A stretch of DNA of 64,000 nucleotides from Cytobacillus oceanisediminis (GCF_007830235.1 NZ_VLKI01000005.1:124001-188000); one strand, 5' to 3'; positions 1 through 8,973 are shown, counted from the first letter of the stretch. Translations and numbers: made by a program. Notes: generated by a model not told the origin, from the letters alone.

Positions 1-1
1 A

Positions 2-949
2 TCAATGTTCCTTACACTCATTGCATTAGGTGTTTTGGCTGTAACTGTTCTTCCAGACCTCCTGGAGCCGAAGGATGTCCAGGTTCCCGATGTGTCTGGA
101 AAAGAAGTGGAAGATGCCGTGGCAGAGCTTGTTGCTGCAGGGTTTGCCGTCAATGAATCCATACCGATCAGCGACCCTGAAATAGAAGAAGGACATGTGG
201 TTAAAACGGACCCGAAAGCGGGTAGAACCGTTAAAGAAGGAACCTCCATAGACATCTATGAAAGCACCGGCAAGGAAAAGTTTGAACTATCCGATTACCA
301 GGGCCGCGAATTTGATGAAGTGGTTCGATTGCTGGAAGGCAAAGGTTTTAAAAGCATAAAAAAGAACGAAGAAAATAATGAAAGCGAGCCGGCAGGCGCA
401 ATCCTCGACCAAAACTTTTCAGAAGGCGATCTTGTCGTGCCTGAGGAAACAGACTTGGTATTTACCGTCAGCAAAGGGCCTGCTCCAATCTCATTGAAGA
501 ATTTACAGGGATATAATGAAAAAGGCCTCCAGGAATATGAAGAGTCTTCAGGCTTAAACATAGAATATGCTGAAGCTGAGTACCATGATGAAGTTCCAGA
601 AGGTCTTGTTATAAAACAAGATCCTGCGCCTGGAACAAACCTGACAAGAGGCCAGAAGGTTACTGTGGTACTTTCAAAAGGTAAAGAAGAACTTCCTCCA
701 AAAACGGTGAATGTGGATATAAACGTCCCATACCAGCCTGCCGTAGAAGGAGAGCCTCAGCATGTTCAAATATTTTTTAGGGATATGAATAATACTGGAG
801 ATGCACCGGCAGTGGATCAGTTTATTGAGGAAGATACAATCATAACTATTGATATGACTATTGCTCCGGAACAAAATGGCTTCTATAAAGTACAGATAGA
901 TGGCAAGGTTTATGAACAAAATGAAGTTCCTTATCCTGAAGAATCTTAA
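2..949 (+). CDS. prkC: Ser/Thr protein kinase PrkC, C-terminal part (5'-truncated by the window)
   Basis: This is the end of a PASTA-domain serine/threonine kinase that senses muropeptides or lipid II at the outer membrane face. The reading frame is open from base 2, so the kinase domain lies upstream of the window. The visible part begins inside the single transmembrane helix (FLTLIALGVLAVTVL). It then shows three PASTA repeats at about fragment residues 26-90, 93-158 and 160-227 (VPDVSGK, LSDYQGR and LKNLQGY starts), and a C-terminal beta-rich extracellular domain. The next gene, rsgA, follows after 15 bp, as in B. subtilis prkC-rsgA, where PrkC is known to phosphorylate this GTPase. Family identification is strong from the PASTA repeats and from context. 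Confidence 0.93.
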   Translation, partial: SMFLTLIALGVLAVTVLPDLLEPKDVQVPDVSGKEVEDAVAELVAAGFAVNESIPISDPEIEEGHVVKTDPKAGRTVKEGTSIDIYESTGKEKFELSDYQGREFDEVVRLLEGKGFKSIKKNEENNESEPAGAILDQNFSEGDLVVPEETDLVFTVSKGPAPISLKNLQGYNEKGLQEYEESSGLNIEYAEAEYHDEVPEGLVIKQDPAPGTNLTRGQKVTVVLSKGKEELPPKTVNVDINVPYQPAVEGEPQHVQIFFRDMNNTGDAPAVDQFIEEDTIITIDMTIAPEQNGFYKVQIDGKVYEQNEVPYPEES

Positions 950-964
950 GCAAGGAGTGTTGCT

Positions 965-1846
965 ATGCCTGAGGGCAAAATTATTAAAGCCTTAAGCGGG
1001 TTTTATTATGTGTTAAGCGGTGATGAAACGATCCAGTGCCGCGGACGCGGTGTTTTCCGCAAAAATAAGGTAAACCCGCTCGTCGGTGATGAAGTGGTTT
1101 TCCAGGCCGAGAATAATACTGAAGGTTATATTCTAGAAGTGAAGGACCGGAAAAATGAACTGATCCGGCCTCCGATTGCAAATGTGGACCAGGCTATTCT
1201 TGTATTTTCCGCAGTGGAGCCCGGGTTTAGCACAACGCTTTTAGATCGGTTCCTTGTCCTGGTTGAATACAACCATATTAAGCCAATTATTTGTATTACA
1301 AAAATTGACCTGACAAATCAAGAGGAATATAAACAGATTCAGCAATATGCAGCAGATTACCGCCAGGCTGGATATGATGTCCTGCTCGCTTCCTCCGAAA
1401 CAGAAGAAGGAGTCAAGGATCTAATGCCATATTTGGAAGGTGAGATCTCGGTGTTTGCCGGACAGTCTGGTGTGGGAAAATCCTCCCTGTTAAATGTGTT
1501 AAGGCCAGATTTGGAGCTGAAAACCAATGATATATCTTCACACCTGGGCAGGGGGAAGCACACGACAAGGCATGTAGAGCTCATCGAGGTAGGCAAGGGG
1601 CTTGTTGCAGATACTCCAGGATTCAGTTCTCTGGATTTCACTGATATTGAAATGGAAGAATTGAACTTTTGCTTTCCTGAAATTCAGGCGAAGAGCGAGG
1701 AATGCAAATTCAGGGGATGCCTCCATATGGCAGAGCCAAAGTGCGCCGTGAAGACTGCAAGTGAAAACGGTGAAATTCCTTCCTACAGGTACGAGCATTA
1801 CAAAACGTTCTTACAGGAAATAAAAGATAGAAAGCCGAGGTATTAA
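965..1846 (+). CDS. rsgA: Ribosome small-subunit maturation GTPase RsgA (YloQ)
   Basis: This is a circularly permuted GTPase that acts late in 30S subunit maturation. The 293 residues carry an N-terminal OB-fold (about 1-65), G4 TKID at 112-115, then G1 GQSGVGKSS at 166-174 and G3 DTPGF at 216-220. That permuted order is diagnostic. A C-terminal zinc site is seen as C247, C252, H254 and C260. The ATG at 965 is preceded by AAGGAG. It sits 15 bp after prkC and its stop overlaps the upstream edge of rpe, consistent with one transcript. Confidence 0.97.
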   Translation: MPEGKIIKALSGFYYVLSGDETIQCRGRGVFRKNKVNPLVGDEVVFQAENNTEGYILEVKDRKNELIRPPIANVDQAILVFSAVEPGFSTTLLDRFLVLVEYNHIKPIICITKIDLTNQEEYKQIQQYAADYRQAGYDVLLASSETEEGVKDLMPYLEGEISVFAGQSGVGKSSLLNVLRPDLELKTNDISSHLGRGKHTTRHVELIEVGKGLVADTPGFSSLDFTDIEMEELNFCFPEIQAKSEECKFRGCLHMAEPKCAVKTASENGEIPSYRYEHYKTFLQEIKDRKPRY

Positions 1847-1849
1847 TTG

Positions 1850-2500
1850 ATGGTTAAAATCGCACCTTCTATTTTATCAGCCGATTTTTCCAACTTAGGA
1901 GAAGAGATTAAGGATGTAGAACGGGGAGGAGCAGATTATATCCATGTGGATGTAATGGACGGCCACTTTGTTCCCAATATCACGATTGGCCCTTTAATTG
2001 TGGATGCTATTCGTCCAGTCACGAAGCTTCCATTGGATGTCCATCTGATGATTGAAAACCCGGATGCATATATTGAGGCATTTGCAAAAGCAGGAGCCGA
2101 CTATATAACAGTACATGTAGAAGCATCCCGGCACCTGCATAGAACCGTCCATTTTATAAAGTCTTTTGGTGTAAAAGCAGGTGTGGTCCTAAATCCGGCT
2201 ACCCCTGTAAATGCAATTGAGCATATCATCGAAGATATCGATATGGTTCTGCTGATGTCCGTTAATCCTGGCTTTGGGGGCCAGAAATTCATTCCTTCCG
2301 TCCTTTCGAAAATTGCAGCAGTTAAGGAGATGGCAGATTCTAAAGGGCTGGAAATTGAAATCGAGATTGACGGCGGCGTAAACGAAGAAACAGCCAAGCA
2401 ATGTATCGATGCAGGAGCCAATGTCCTGGTTGCCGGATCTGCTATTTATAATCAAAAAGACAGAGCCAAGGCGATTGCAGCTTTAAAAGGTTCAAGATAA
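1850..2500 (+). CDS. rpe: Ribulose-phosphate 3-epimerase
   Basis: Interconverts ribulose 5-phosphate and xylulose 5-phosphate in the pentose phosphate pathway. The 216-residue TIM barrel begins [10 protein letters not shown] and shows the metal-binding residues H32 and D34 in IHVDVMDG, a second His in DVHLMIENP, and the C-terminal catalytic Asp in EIDGGVN. The phosphate loop is GGQKF. A TTG at 1847 could also serve as start, but the ATG at 1850 fits the usual N terminus. The gene begins three bases after rsgA stops and ends just before a strong terminator. Confidence 0.97.
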   Translation: MVKIAPSILSADFSNLGEEIKDVERGGADYIHVDVMDGHFVPNITIGPLIVDAIRPVTKLPLDVHLMIENPDAYIEAFAKAGADYITVHVEASRHLHRTVHFIKSFGVKAGVVLNPATPVNAIEHIIEDIDMVLLMSVNPGFGGQKFIPSVLSKIAAVKEMADSKGLEIEIEIDGGVNEETAKQCIDAGANVLVAGSAIYNQKDRAKAIAALKGSR

Positions 2501-2505
2501 AAAGA

Positions 2506-2533
2506 AGCCAGCTGTGCAGCAGCTGGCTTTTTT
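2506..2533 (+). terminator. Intrinsic terminator after rpe
   Basis: A perfect 9-bp stem, AGCCAGCTG (2506-2514) with CAGCTGGCT (2520-2528), encloses a 5-nt loop and is followed by a T run. It closes the prkC-rsgA-rpe unit. Confidence 0.93.
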
Positions 2534-2611
2534 GCAAATATAAGAGAAGTTCTTAGAGCGGCGTGAGCGCCTCTTGATGCAGCGTTTTTTAAAAAATGGA
2601 GTGAATAATTA

Positions 2612-3259
2612 ATGAAGATAAATATTCTGGCAGGGGGACCGGAGGACCTGCTTCCGGATCTGTCACTTTATGAAAATGATAGCGATATGTGGGTCGGTGT
2701 AGATAGAGGAGTTCTGACACTGATCCAAAATGGCATTCAGCCACAACTTGCATTTGGCGATTTTGATTCAGTGACACTGGAGGAATTGTCATTGATTAAG
2801 GAAAAAGTAAAAGAGCTAAACAGATTCAAGCCGGAAAAAGATGAAACAGACATGGAGCTTGCATTGAATTGGGCGCTCGAGCAGAGTCTGGAGAGAATAC
2901 GGCTATTCGGGGCAACAGGAGGAAGGCTTGATCACTTATTCGCTAATATTCAGCTTCTTATAAAGCCTGTTCTGCAAAAGAACCCTGTTCAAATTGAAAT
3001 AATCGACAGAAAAAATATAGTCTATATAAAACCCGCTGGGGAGTACACGATACAAAAAAATAAAAGGTTTAAGTACATTTCTTTTATCCCGATCACCATG
3101 GAAGTCAAAGGCATTACGCTAAAGGATTTCAAGTATCCGCTGGCAAATCATACAATTCCTATTGGTTCAACACTATGTATAAGTAATGAACTTAATAACG
3201 ATTATGGTACTTTTTCTTTTACTGAAGGCATATTAATGGTTGTAAGAAGCAAGGATTAA
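2612..3259 (+). CDS. thiN: Thiamine pyrophosphokinase
   Basis: Transfers pyrophosphate from ATP to thiamine to give thiamine pyrophosphate. The 215 residues match the family in length and show GVDRG (29-33), GDFDS (49-53), the acidic KDETDMELAL segment and GATGGRLDH, which together form the nucleotide and substrate site. The ATG is preceded by GGAGTG at about 2598. It lies between the rpe terminator and spoVM, as in B. subtilis (yloS). No thiamine riboswitch is seen upstream, which fits a salvage enzyme placed outside thi operons. Confidence 0.95.
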   Translation: MKINILAGGPEDLLPDLSLYENDSDMWVGVDRGVLTLIQNGIQPQLAFGDFDSVTLEELSLIKEKVKELNRFKPEKDETDMELALNWALEQSLERIRLFGATGGRLDHLFANIQLLIKPVLQKNPVQIEIIDRKNIVYIKPAGEYTIQKNKRFKYISFIPITMEVKGITLKDFKYPLANHTIPIGSTLCISNELNNDYGTFSFTEGILMVVRSKD

Positions 3260-3436
3260 TTGAAAAGCTGAAGGCGCCAGCCTATGGTGCCAAAAGCCAG
3301 ACATCTGTCTAAGTTGAAATTGCTTTCTAATCATTTTTAGAAATCATGAGTACTTATCTTTCATTATTTGAATAAGATAGTAAGGACGATTTAAGGACAG
3401 AATGGATGCGTAAGATCGTGAGGAGGGACACGAGTA

Positions 3437-3517
3437 ATGAGATTTTATACAATTAAACTTCCGAAATTTTTAGGGGGCATTGTACGTGCCATGCTAGGAA
3501 CCTTCAAAAAGGGCTAA
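3437..3517 (+). CDS. spoVM: Stage V sporulation protein M (SpoVM), 26-residue peptide
   Basis: A 26-codon gene encoding the amphipathic peptide that recognises the positive curvature of the forespore outer membrane and anchors SpoIVA and the coat. The product begins MRFYTIKLPKFLGG and ends GTFKKG, nearly identical to the B. subtilis peptide; the Pro that bends the helix is present. An AGGAGGGA ribosome binding site lies at 3421-3428. It sits between thiN and the divergent rpmB, its normal place. It is the clearest sign that the organism sporulates. Expression in B. subtilis is sigma-E dependent; I could not pick out a convincing sigma-E promoter here. Confidence 0.97.
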   Translation: MRFYTIKLPKFLGGIVRAMLGTFKKG

Positions 3518-3567
3518 ACCCATACATTTCAAAAACAGATAAAAAGCAGTTATCAGAGTCAAACTGG

Positions 3568-3598
3568 GCACCTCTCCACGGGGTGCTTTTATTTTTTG
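3568..3598 (+). terminator. Intrinsic terminator after spoVM
   Basis: Stem GCACCTC (3568-3574) with GGGGTGC (3580-3586), one G-U pair, 5-nt loop, followed by TTTTATTTTTT. Confidence 0.85.
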
Positions 3599-3636
3599 CA
3601 GAATTGGGGAGACTGATAGTGGAGTAAAATTCCGGC

Positions 3637-3667
3637 AAATAAAAAGGACATCCAATATAGGATGTCC
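3637..3667 (-). terminator. Intrinsic terminator of rpmB
   Basis: Perfect 8-bp inverted repeat GGACATCC / GGATGTCC (3646-3653, 3660-3667). On the minus strand it is followed by a TTTTTATTT tract, directly after the rpmB stop. Confidence 0.9.
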
Positions 3668-3675
3668 CGAGCATA

Positions 3676-3864
3676 TTAAACACGCTCTACTTTACCTGAT
3701 TTAAGTGCTCTTGCAGAAACCCAAACACGTTTAGGCTTGCCGTCTACAAGAATACGTACCTTTTGAAGGTTAGCACCCCAAGTACGCTTGTTAGCGTTCA
3801 TCGCGTGAGAACGTGCGTTACCTGAAGTTGTCTTTTTACCAGTTACAACACATTTGCGTGGCAT
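3676..3864 (-). CDS. rpmB: 50S ribosomal protein L28
   Basis: A 62-residue ribosomal protein beginning [10 protein letters not shown], with the typical [14 protein letters not shown] segment and a basic C terminus. The start at 3864 is preceded on the minus strand by AAGGAGGG (plus-strand 3873-3880). An upstream ATG would add 24 residues that are not part of the L28 family. It is the only gene on the minus strand in the window and is oriented oppositely in B. subtilis as well. Only one of the two N-terminal cysteine pairs of zinc-binding L28 forms is partly present, so this looks like the Zn-independent (C-minus) type. Confidence 0.97.
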   Translation of the reverse strand: MPRKCVVTGKKTTSGNARSHAMNANKRTWGANLQKVRILVDGKPKRVWVSARALKSGKVERV

Positions 3865-4046
3865 GTATGTTTCCCTCCTTACTATACCAAAGCTGAAACT
3901 ATTTTTCATGCTTTCATTTGCAATCGTCAGATTCATCCATCTGAATTAATGTGAAAATCCTGTTCGGCTTTCGACATTAAAAGATACTTTAATAATTTAT
4001 CACACAACCCTTCTGATTGCAATAGTTTGCTTTCAAGAAAATTTCC

Positions 4047-4078
4047 TTGACATAGGGGTAGGCAACATGAGCTATAAT
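4047..4078 (+). promoter_or_regulatory. Possible sigma-A promoter upstream of yloU
   Basis: A consensus TTGACA (4047-4052) and a consensus TATAAT (4073-4078) are both present, but the 20-bp spacing is longer than the usual 17. Either the true -10 differs or the promoter is weak. The 240 bp between it and yloU contain two inverted repeats: ATGCTG/CAGCAT (4164-4190, followed by GTTTTTATTTT, terminator-like) and CGCTCC/GGAGCG (4241-4262). Confidence 0.4.
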
Positions 4079-4318
4079 AGAGATGGGGAAGTATGACTTT
4101 CAAATTCACAGCCCATATAGTAAAATGTCATAAGATATGCTTAAAGCTTTGGAGTTAGGAAGAATGCTGTCTGGCTGAATAAAGCAGCATGTTTTTATTT
4201 TGCGGCTTGGGCTTAGCGGCAGTTTCAAGTGGAATGCAAGCGCTCCGGCTTGAATGGGAGCGTTTGAACGCAGTGCGCTTTTCTTAATATAAAGCAATTT
4301 CCAAAGGGGGAACGAAAC

Positions 4319-4681
4319 ATGTCCATCGAACTAAAAACTAATTTCGGGCAAATTGATATCTCAAATGACGTTATTGCAACGATTGCAGGCGGAGCAGCAG
4401 TGGACTGCTATGGCATTGTAGGAATGGCCTCTAAGAATCAAATTAAAGATGGCTTAACCGATATTCTTCGCAAAGAGAATTTCACGCGCGGAGTGATTGT
4501 GCGCCAGGAAGAAGATGAAGTACATATCGACATGTATATTATTGTAAGTTACGGAACGAAAATTTCCGAGGTTGCCCACAACGTGCAATCTAAAGTAAAG
4601 TACACCCTTGATAAAACAGTGGGGCTCAGCACAGACTCGGTTAATATTTACGTTCAGGGAGTTCGTGTAACGAACCCGTAG
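4319..4681 (+). CDS. yloU: Asp23/Gls24 family envelope stress response protein (YloU)
   Basis: A 120-residue Asp23-family protein. The conserved core NDVIATIAGGAAVDCYGIVG (residues 13-32) and the C-terminal DKTVGLSTDSVNIYVQGV segment are typical. Asp23 proteins form membrane-associated patches in staphylococci; the job of YloU in bacilli is less clear. It starts with an ATG after AAAGGGGG and is followed 16 bp later by the fatty acid kinase gene. The pair is conserved across Firmicutes and is probably co-transcribed. Confidence 0.95.
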   Translation: MSIELKTNFGQIDISNDVIATIAGGAAVDCYGIVGMASKNQIKDGLTDILRKENFTRGVIVRQEEDEVHIDMYIIVSYGTKISEVAHNVQSKVKYTLDKTVGLSTDSVNIYVQGVRVTNP

Positions 4682-4697
4682 TGAGGAGGAAAGACTT

Positions 4698-6374
4698 GTG
4701 TCAAAAAAAGTTTTAGATGGGAAGCTTTTTGCCGAAATGGTTATACAAGGAGCGAACCATTTATCTGCTAATGCAAAATTAGTAGATGCATTAAACGTTT
4801 TCCCTGTTCCTGATGGAGACACGGGAACAAACATGAATTTGTCCATGACTTCCGGTGCAAAGGAAGTTAAGAGTAATATTCAGGAACATATCGGAAAAGT
4901 GGGCTCTGCTCTCTCTAAAGGCTTGTTAATGGGTGCCCGCGGAAACTCCGGGGTAATCCTTTCCCAGCTGTTCCGCGGCTTCTCCAAAGCCATTGAGCAG
5001 AAAGCCGCTATTAATGGAAAAGAGTTTGCTGATGCCTTGAATTCAGGGGTTGAGACTGCCTATAAAGCCGTAATGAAACCTGTAGAAGGAACGATTTTAA
5101 CCGTTGCCAAGGATTCTGCCAAGAAGGCTATACAGGCCGCGAAAAATGAAGATGATATTATTGCCATCATGGAGGAGGTTTTAATAGAAGCAAAAGCTTC
5201 GTTAAACCGGACTCCAGACCTTCTGCCTGTTCTAAAAGAAGTGGGTGTTGTAGACAGTGGCGGCCAAGGCCTTGTTTTTGTCTATGAGGGATTCCTTGCA
5301 GTGCTTAAAGGCGAGAAACTTCCGGATACACCGGCTGCCCTTCCAAAGATGGATGACCTGGTAAGCGCAGAACATCACAAAAATATTCATAGTTTCATGA
5401 ACACTGAAGATATTGAGTTCGGCTATTGCACTGAGTTTATGGTGAAGTTTGAAGGTGAAAAGCTATCTGCTAACCCTTTCTCAGAGGAAAAATTCCGCCA
5501 GGATTTAAGCCAATATGGTGATTCTCTGTTAGTTATTGCAGATGAGCAGCTAGTAAAAGTACATATTCACTCCGAGCAGCCTGGCGATTGCTTAACGTAT
5601 GGCCAGCGCTACGGGAGTTTAATCAATATGAAGATTGAGAATATGCGCCAGCAGCATACAAATTTGGTAGAGGATGTCCAGACACCTTTAGCTGTCGAAA
5701 CAAAGCCGAAAGAAAAGCAAGAGTACGGTATTGTTACGGTATCAATGGGAAGCGGAATCGCTGATCTTTTCCGCAGCATCGGGGCGCATGCAGTCATTGA
5801 AGGCGGGCAAACGATGAATCCAAGTACGGAGGATATCGTGAAAGCCATCAAAGAAGTGAATGCAAAGAAAGTCATTATTTTACCAAACAATAAAAATATT
5901 ATCATGGCAGCACAGCAGGCTGCAGAAGTGACAGAGGAAGAAGCAGTAGTTGTTCCATCAAAAACTGTCCCTCAAGGAATGGCAGCGCTTCTTGCCTTTA
6001 ATCCAGGTGCAGACCTTGCTCAAAACGAGGCAGGCATGATAGATGCCCTTCAGCATGTTAAAACCGGCCAGATCACATTTGCTGTCCGGGATACGAGCAT
6101 TGACGGACTTGAAATTGAAAAAGATGATTTCATGGGCATAGCGGATGGGAAAATAGTTGTAAAAAACAAAGATAGAGTGCAATCCGCCAAAGACCTTCTT
6201 GATCAAATGATCGACGAAGATTCTGAAATCTTAACCATTTTAAAAGGTGAAGATGCCGCAGAGGAAGAGGTAGACGCACTGATCAGCTATGTTGAAGAAA
6301 AGTATGAAGATGTCGAAGTGGAAGTGCATGATGGCAAACAGCCGCTATACTCTTTCATCTTCTCAATTGAATAA
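4698..6374 (+). CDS. fakA: FakA-type fatty acid kinase / DAK2 domain protein (YloV)
   Basis: A 558-residue protein with an N-terminal DhaL-like ATP-binding domain and a C-terminal DegV-like region. NVFPVPDGDTGTNM (33-46) and GARGNSG (79-85) are the Mg-ATP site motifs. In S. aureus the homologue FakA phosphorylates fatty acids presented by FakB proteins, yielding acyl-phosphate for PlsX/PlsY; the same role here is inference from the family. The start is GTG with a GAGGAGGA site 9 bp upstream. No fakB gene is in the window. The gene is followed by a strong terminator. Confidence 0.93.
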   Translation: MSKKVLDGKLFAEMVIQGANHLSANAKLVDALNVFPVPDGDTGTNMNLSMTSGAKEVKSNIQEHIGKVGSALSKGLLMGARGNSGVILSQLFRGFSKAIEQKAAINGKEFADALNSGVETAYKAVMKPVEGTILTVAKDSAKKAIQAAKNEDDIIAIMEEVLIEAKASLNRTPDLLPVLKEVGVVDSGGQGLVFVYEGFLAVLKGEKLPDTPAALPKMDDLVSAEHHKNIHSFMNTEDIEFGYCTEFMVKFEGEKLSANPFSEEKFRQDLSQYGDSLLVIADEQLVKVHIHSEQPGDCLTYGQRYGSLINMKIENMRQQHTNLVEDVQTPLAVETKPKEKQEYGIVTVSMGSGIADLFRSIGAHAVIEGGQTMNPSTEDIVKAIKEVNAKKVIILPNNKNIIMAAQQAAEVTEEEAVVVPSKTVPQGMAALLAFNPGADLAQNEAGMIDALQHVKTGQITFAVRDTSIDGLEIEKDDFMGIADGKIVVKNKDRVQSAKDLLDQMIDEDSEILTILKGEDAAEEEVDALISYVEEKYEDVEVEVHDGKQPLYSFIFSIE

Positions 6375-6383
6375 TAATGACAA

Positions 6384-6410
6384 AAGCGAGGGCATTGCCT
6401 TCGCTTTTTG
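6384..6410 (+). terminator. Intrinsic terminator after fakA
   Basis: Stem AAAGCGAGGGC / GCCTTCGCTTT around 6383-6407, with one G-U pair and a 3-nt ATT loop, runs into TTTTT. It separates yloU-fakA from recG. Confidence 0.85.
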
Positions 6411-6450
6411 CCTGTTTAAAAAGCTTGATTTTCTTTCCGCACAGAGAATA

Positions 6451-6698
6451 TTAGGCTGTGTTAAATGGCGATGTTGTTTTGGGCACTTTGTTGATTGGGG
6501 CTGAAGTCGCTAATCCCGCGAAAATGCATTCGCATTTCCTTCGTGCGGTGTGTTTTCAACGATGTTTATTCAAAGTCCTGCGGGAGTGCGGATCAAAGGG
6601 AGACCCCGCAGGCTTAATGCTTGAGGAGGCTCTCGGACCGCCCGCGGAAAGCGAGCTTTGTGAGCGGAAATCAACAGGCAACCTTTACAAAGCCAAAT
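6451..6698. repeat. Interspersed palindromic element, family A copy 1 (long form)
   Basis: Outer ends GGCTGTGTTAAA (6454-6465) and TTTACAAAGCC (6684-6694) are imperfect inverted repeats. Inside them lie TTTGTTGATTGGGGC (about 6490) and GAGCGGAAATCAACAGG (about 6663-6679). The internal block GAAAATGC-attc-GCATTTCC and the TCCTGCGGGA / CCCGCAGG pair are shared with other copies. It fills most of the 550 bp between fakA and recG, where B. subtilis carries sdaAB-sdaAA. Short open frames here are incidental. Confidence 0.85.
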
Positions 6699-6819
6699 AT
6701 TTAAAAAATATGCAAAGGAATTATTCTGAAAGCACGAGGGTGTTCAACTGACATAAATTAATGCTTAGGAGTGATTCATTTATTTGCATATTTAAATAAA
6801 AATGTGCTAGGTATAAATT

Positions 6820-6835
6820 AGGCATTTAAATGCCT
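6820..6835. promoter_or_regulatory. 16-bp perfect palindrome upstream of recG
   Basis: AGGCATTTAAATGCCT is a perfect 16-bp palindrome three bases downstream of a TATAAA (6812-6817) that could be a -10 box. That position is typical for a repressor operator, but no cognate regulator can be named. Confidence 0.4.
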
Positions 6836-6924
6836 GCAGAACAAAAGAAACTGCGCAGGGAGGGTTGGCGGTCTGCCTTGAACACGGATACATTAAAATT
6901 AAATTGGCATGCTGCTCAATAAAC

Positions 6925-8973
6925 GTGAATCAAAACTTAATCCAGTCTGTTACGGCTGTTAAAGGTATAGGCGAGGAAACAGCAGAATCACTGGCCGAAA
7001 TGAATATAAATACTGTCAGGGACTTGCTTGAGCATTTTCCATACAGGTACGAGGATTACAGGCTAAAGGATCTCGCTGACATCAAACATGACGAAAGAGT
7101 GACCGTGGAAGGGAAGGTTCACAGTGAGCCCTCTCTTGTCTATTATGGGAGAAAACGATCGAGGCTGACGGTCAGGGTACTTGTCGATCGATATCTTATC
7201 CAAGTAGTCCTGTTTAATCAGCCATATTTAAAAAATAAAATCGCTTTGAATGAAACGGTATCAGTTACAGGCAAATGGGACCAGCACCGCCAGGTCATTA
7301 CGGCGAATGAATTGAAAATTGGCGCGGCCTCTAATAACAAAGATTTTGAACCTGTTTATGCCGTTAAAGGCAAAATAACAGTTAAAGGAATAAGGCGCTT
7401 TATCAATCTTGCTTTCTCCCAATACGGGAATGAGATCGAGGAAACATTGCCTGAACGTTATTTATTGCAATATAGGCTTCTTAATAGAAGAGATGCAATG
7501 AGATCCCTTCACTTTCCTGCAAATGAAAATGAGCTGAAGCAGGGAAGACGGCGTTTCGTCTTTGAAGAATTTTTCTATTTTCAATTAAAAATGCAGGCAC
7601 TGCGAAAGATTGAAAGAGAGCAGTCAAAGGGGATTGTACAAGCCTATGATCTTCCTAGGTTAATGGAATTTATAGATTCTTTGCCTTTTTCACTAACAAG
7701 CGCGCAAAAAAGGGTTGTAAATGAAATCCTGGCCGATCTGAAATCTCCATACCGTATGAACAGGCTTCTTCAGGGGGATGTAGGTTCAGGCAAAACGGCC
7801 GTGGCAGCCATTGCGCTATTTGCCAGCAGAACAGCGGGATTCCAAGGAGCTTTGATGGTTCCGACAGAAATATTGGCAGAGCAGCATGCTGAATCTTTAA
7901 AAGCAATGCTTGAGCCATTTGAATTACGCTGTGAACTTCTAACTAGCTCAGTTAAGGGAAAGCGGAGAAGAGAAATTCTCCAGCAGCTTAAAGAAGGCGA
8001 AATTGATGTCCTTATAGGAACCCATGCACTCATCCAGGAAGAAGTGGAGTTTGAAAAGCTTGGATTAGTTATAACGGATGAGCAGCATAGATTCGGTGTA
8101 GGACAGCGCCGAATACTGAGGGAAAAAGGAGAAAATCCCGATGTGCTGTTTATGACCGCTACTCCTATTCCAAGAACTTTGGCGATCACCGTCTTTGGGG
8201 AAATGGATGTATCCATCATCGATGAAATGCCCGCAGGTCGAAAAGCAATTGAAACATATTGGGCCAAGCCGGAAATGCTTGATCGGGTTCTGGACTTTAT
8301 GGAAAAAGAGCTTTCAGCGGGCCAGCAGGTATATGTAATATGCCCCCTTATTGAAGAATCAGACAAACTGGATGTCCAAAATGCTATTGATGTCCATGCT
8401 ACTTTGATGCACCATTTCCATGGCCGGTACGATGTCGGGCTAATGCATGGAAGACTGCATCCTGAAGAAAAAGAAAACGTCATGAAGGCTTTCAGCAAGA
8501 ATGAAATTCAGGTTCTTGTTTCCACTACAGTTGTTGAGGTTGGCGTAAATGTTCCCAATGCTACCATGATGGTTATCTATGATGCAGAAAGATTTGGGCT
8601 TGCACAGCTCCATCAGTTAAGGGGAAGAGTTGGCCGAGGAGATAAGCAATCTTTTTGCATTCTCCTTGCCGATCCGAAATCAGAAGTAGGAAAAGAGCGA
8701 ATGAAAATCATGACGGAAACAAATGATGGATTTGCACTCAGTGAAAAAGATTTGGAACTCAGGGGGCCTGGAGACTTTTTTGGAAAAAAACAAAGCGGAC
8801 TGCCTGAGTTTAAAGTTGCAGATATGGTCCATGATTACCGCGCACTGGAAACAGCAAGAAATGACGCAGCTGCCCTGGTTGAATCAAACGAGTTTTGGAA
8901 CTCTGATGAATACTTGCCATTAAGGGATTATCTAAAGGAAACTGGAGTTCTTGAAGGAGAAAAACTGGACTAG
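6925..8973 (+). CDS. recG: ATP-dependent DNA helicase RecG
   Basis: A branch-migration helicase that remodels stalled forks and Holliday junctions. The wedge/OB domain (about 60-150) precedes two RecA-like domains: Walker A GDVGSGKT (about 285-292), DEQH (about 385-388), TATPIPRT, and motif VI in HQLRGRVGRG. The C-terminal ELRGPGDFFGKKQSG block is diagnostic. The frame stays open upstream to a TTG at 6865. I choose GTG 6925 because it gives 682 residues, the B. subtilis length, with the family N terminus (NLIQSVTAVKGIG). No good ribosome binding site precedes 6925, while a GGAGGG lies directly against the TTG at 6865, so the start is uncertain. Confidence 0.95.
   Translation: MNQNLIQSVTAVKGIGEETAESLAEMNINTVRDLLEHFPYRYEDYRLKDLADIKHDERVTVEGKVHSEPSLVYYGRKRSRLTVRVLVDRYLIQVVLFNQPYLKNKIALNETVSVTGKWDQHRQVITANELKIGAASNNKDFEPVYAVKGKITVKGIRRFINLAFSQYGNEIEETLPERYLLQYRLLNRRDAMRSLHFPANENELKQGRRRFVFEEFFYFQLKMQALRKIEREQSKGIVQAYDLPRLMEFIDSLPFSLTSAQKRVVNEILADLKSPYRMNRLLQGDVGSGKTAVAAIALFASRTAGFQGALMVPTEILAEQHAESLKAMLEPFELRCELLTSSVKGKRRREILQQLKEGEIDVLIGTHALIQEEVEFEKLGLVITDEQHRFGVGQRRILREKGENPDVLFMTATPIPRTLAITVFGEMDVSIIDEMPAGRKAIETYWAKPEMLDRVLDFMEKELSAGQQVYVICPLIEESDKLDVQNAIDVHATLMHHFHGRYDVGLMHGRLHPEEKENVMKAFSKNEIQVLVSTTVVEVGVNVPNATMMVIYDAERFGLAQLHQLRGRVGRGDKQSFCILLADPKSEVGKERMKIMTETNDGFALSEKDLELRGPGDFFGKKQSGLPEFKVADMVHDYRALETARNDAAALVESNEFWNSDEYLPLRDYLKETGVLEGEKLD

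Noticed and set aside
2530-2611. Thiamine riboswitch upstream of thiN
   Set aside because: The gap is only about 80 bp and shows none of the conserved TPP motifs.
6289-6751. Small genes in the fakA-recG gap
   Set aside because: The open frames run through the terminator and the family A repeat; no ribosome binding sites and no recognisable products.
7770-8498. 242-codon antisense gene within recG
   Set aside because: Shadow of recG codon usage; Ser-rich, no start signals, no domain.
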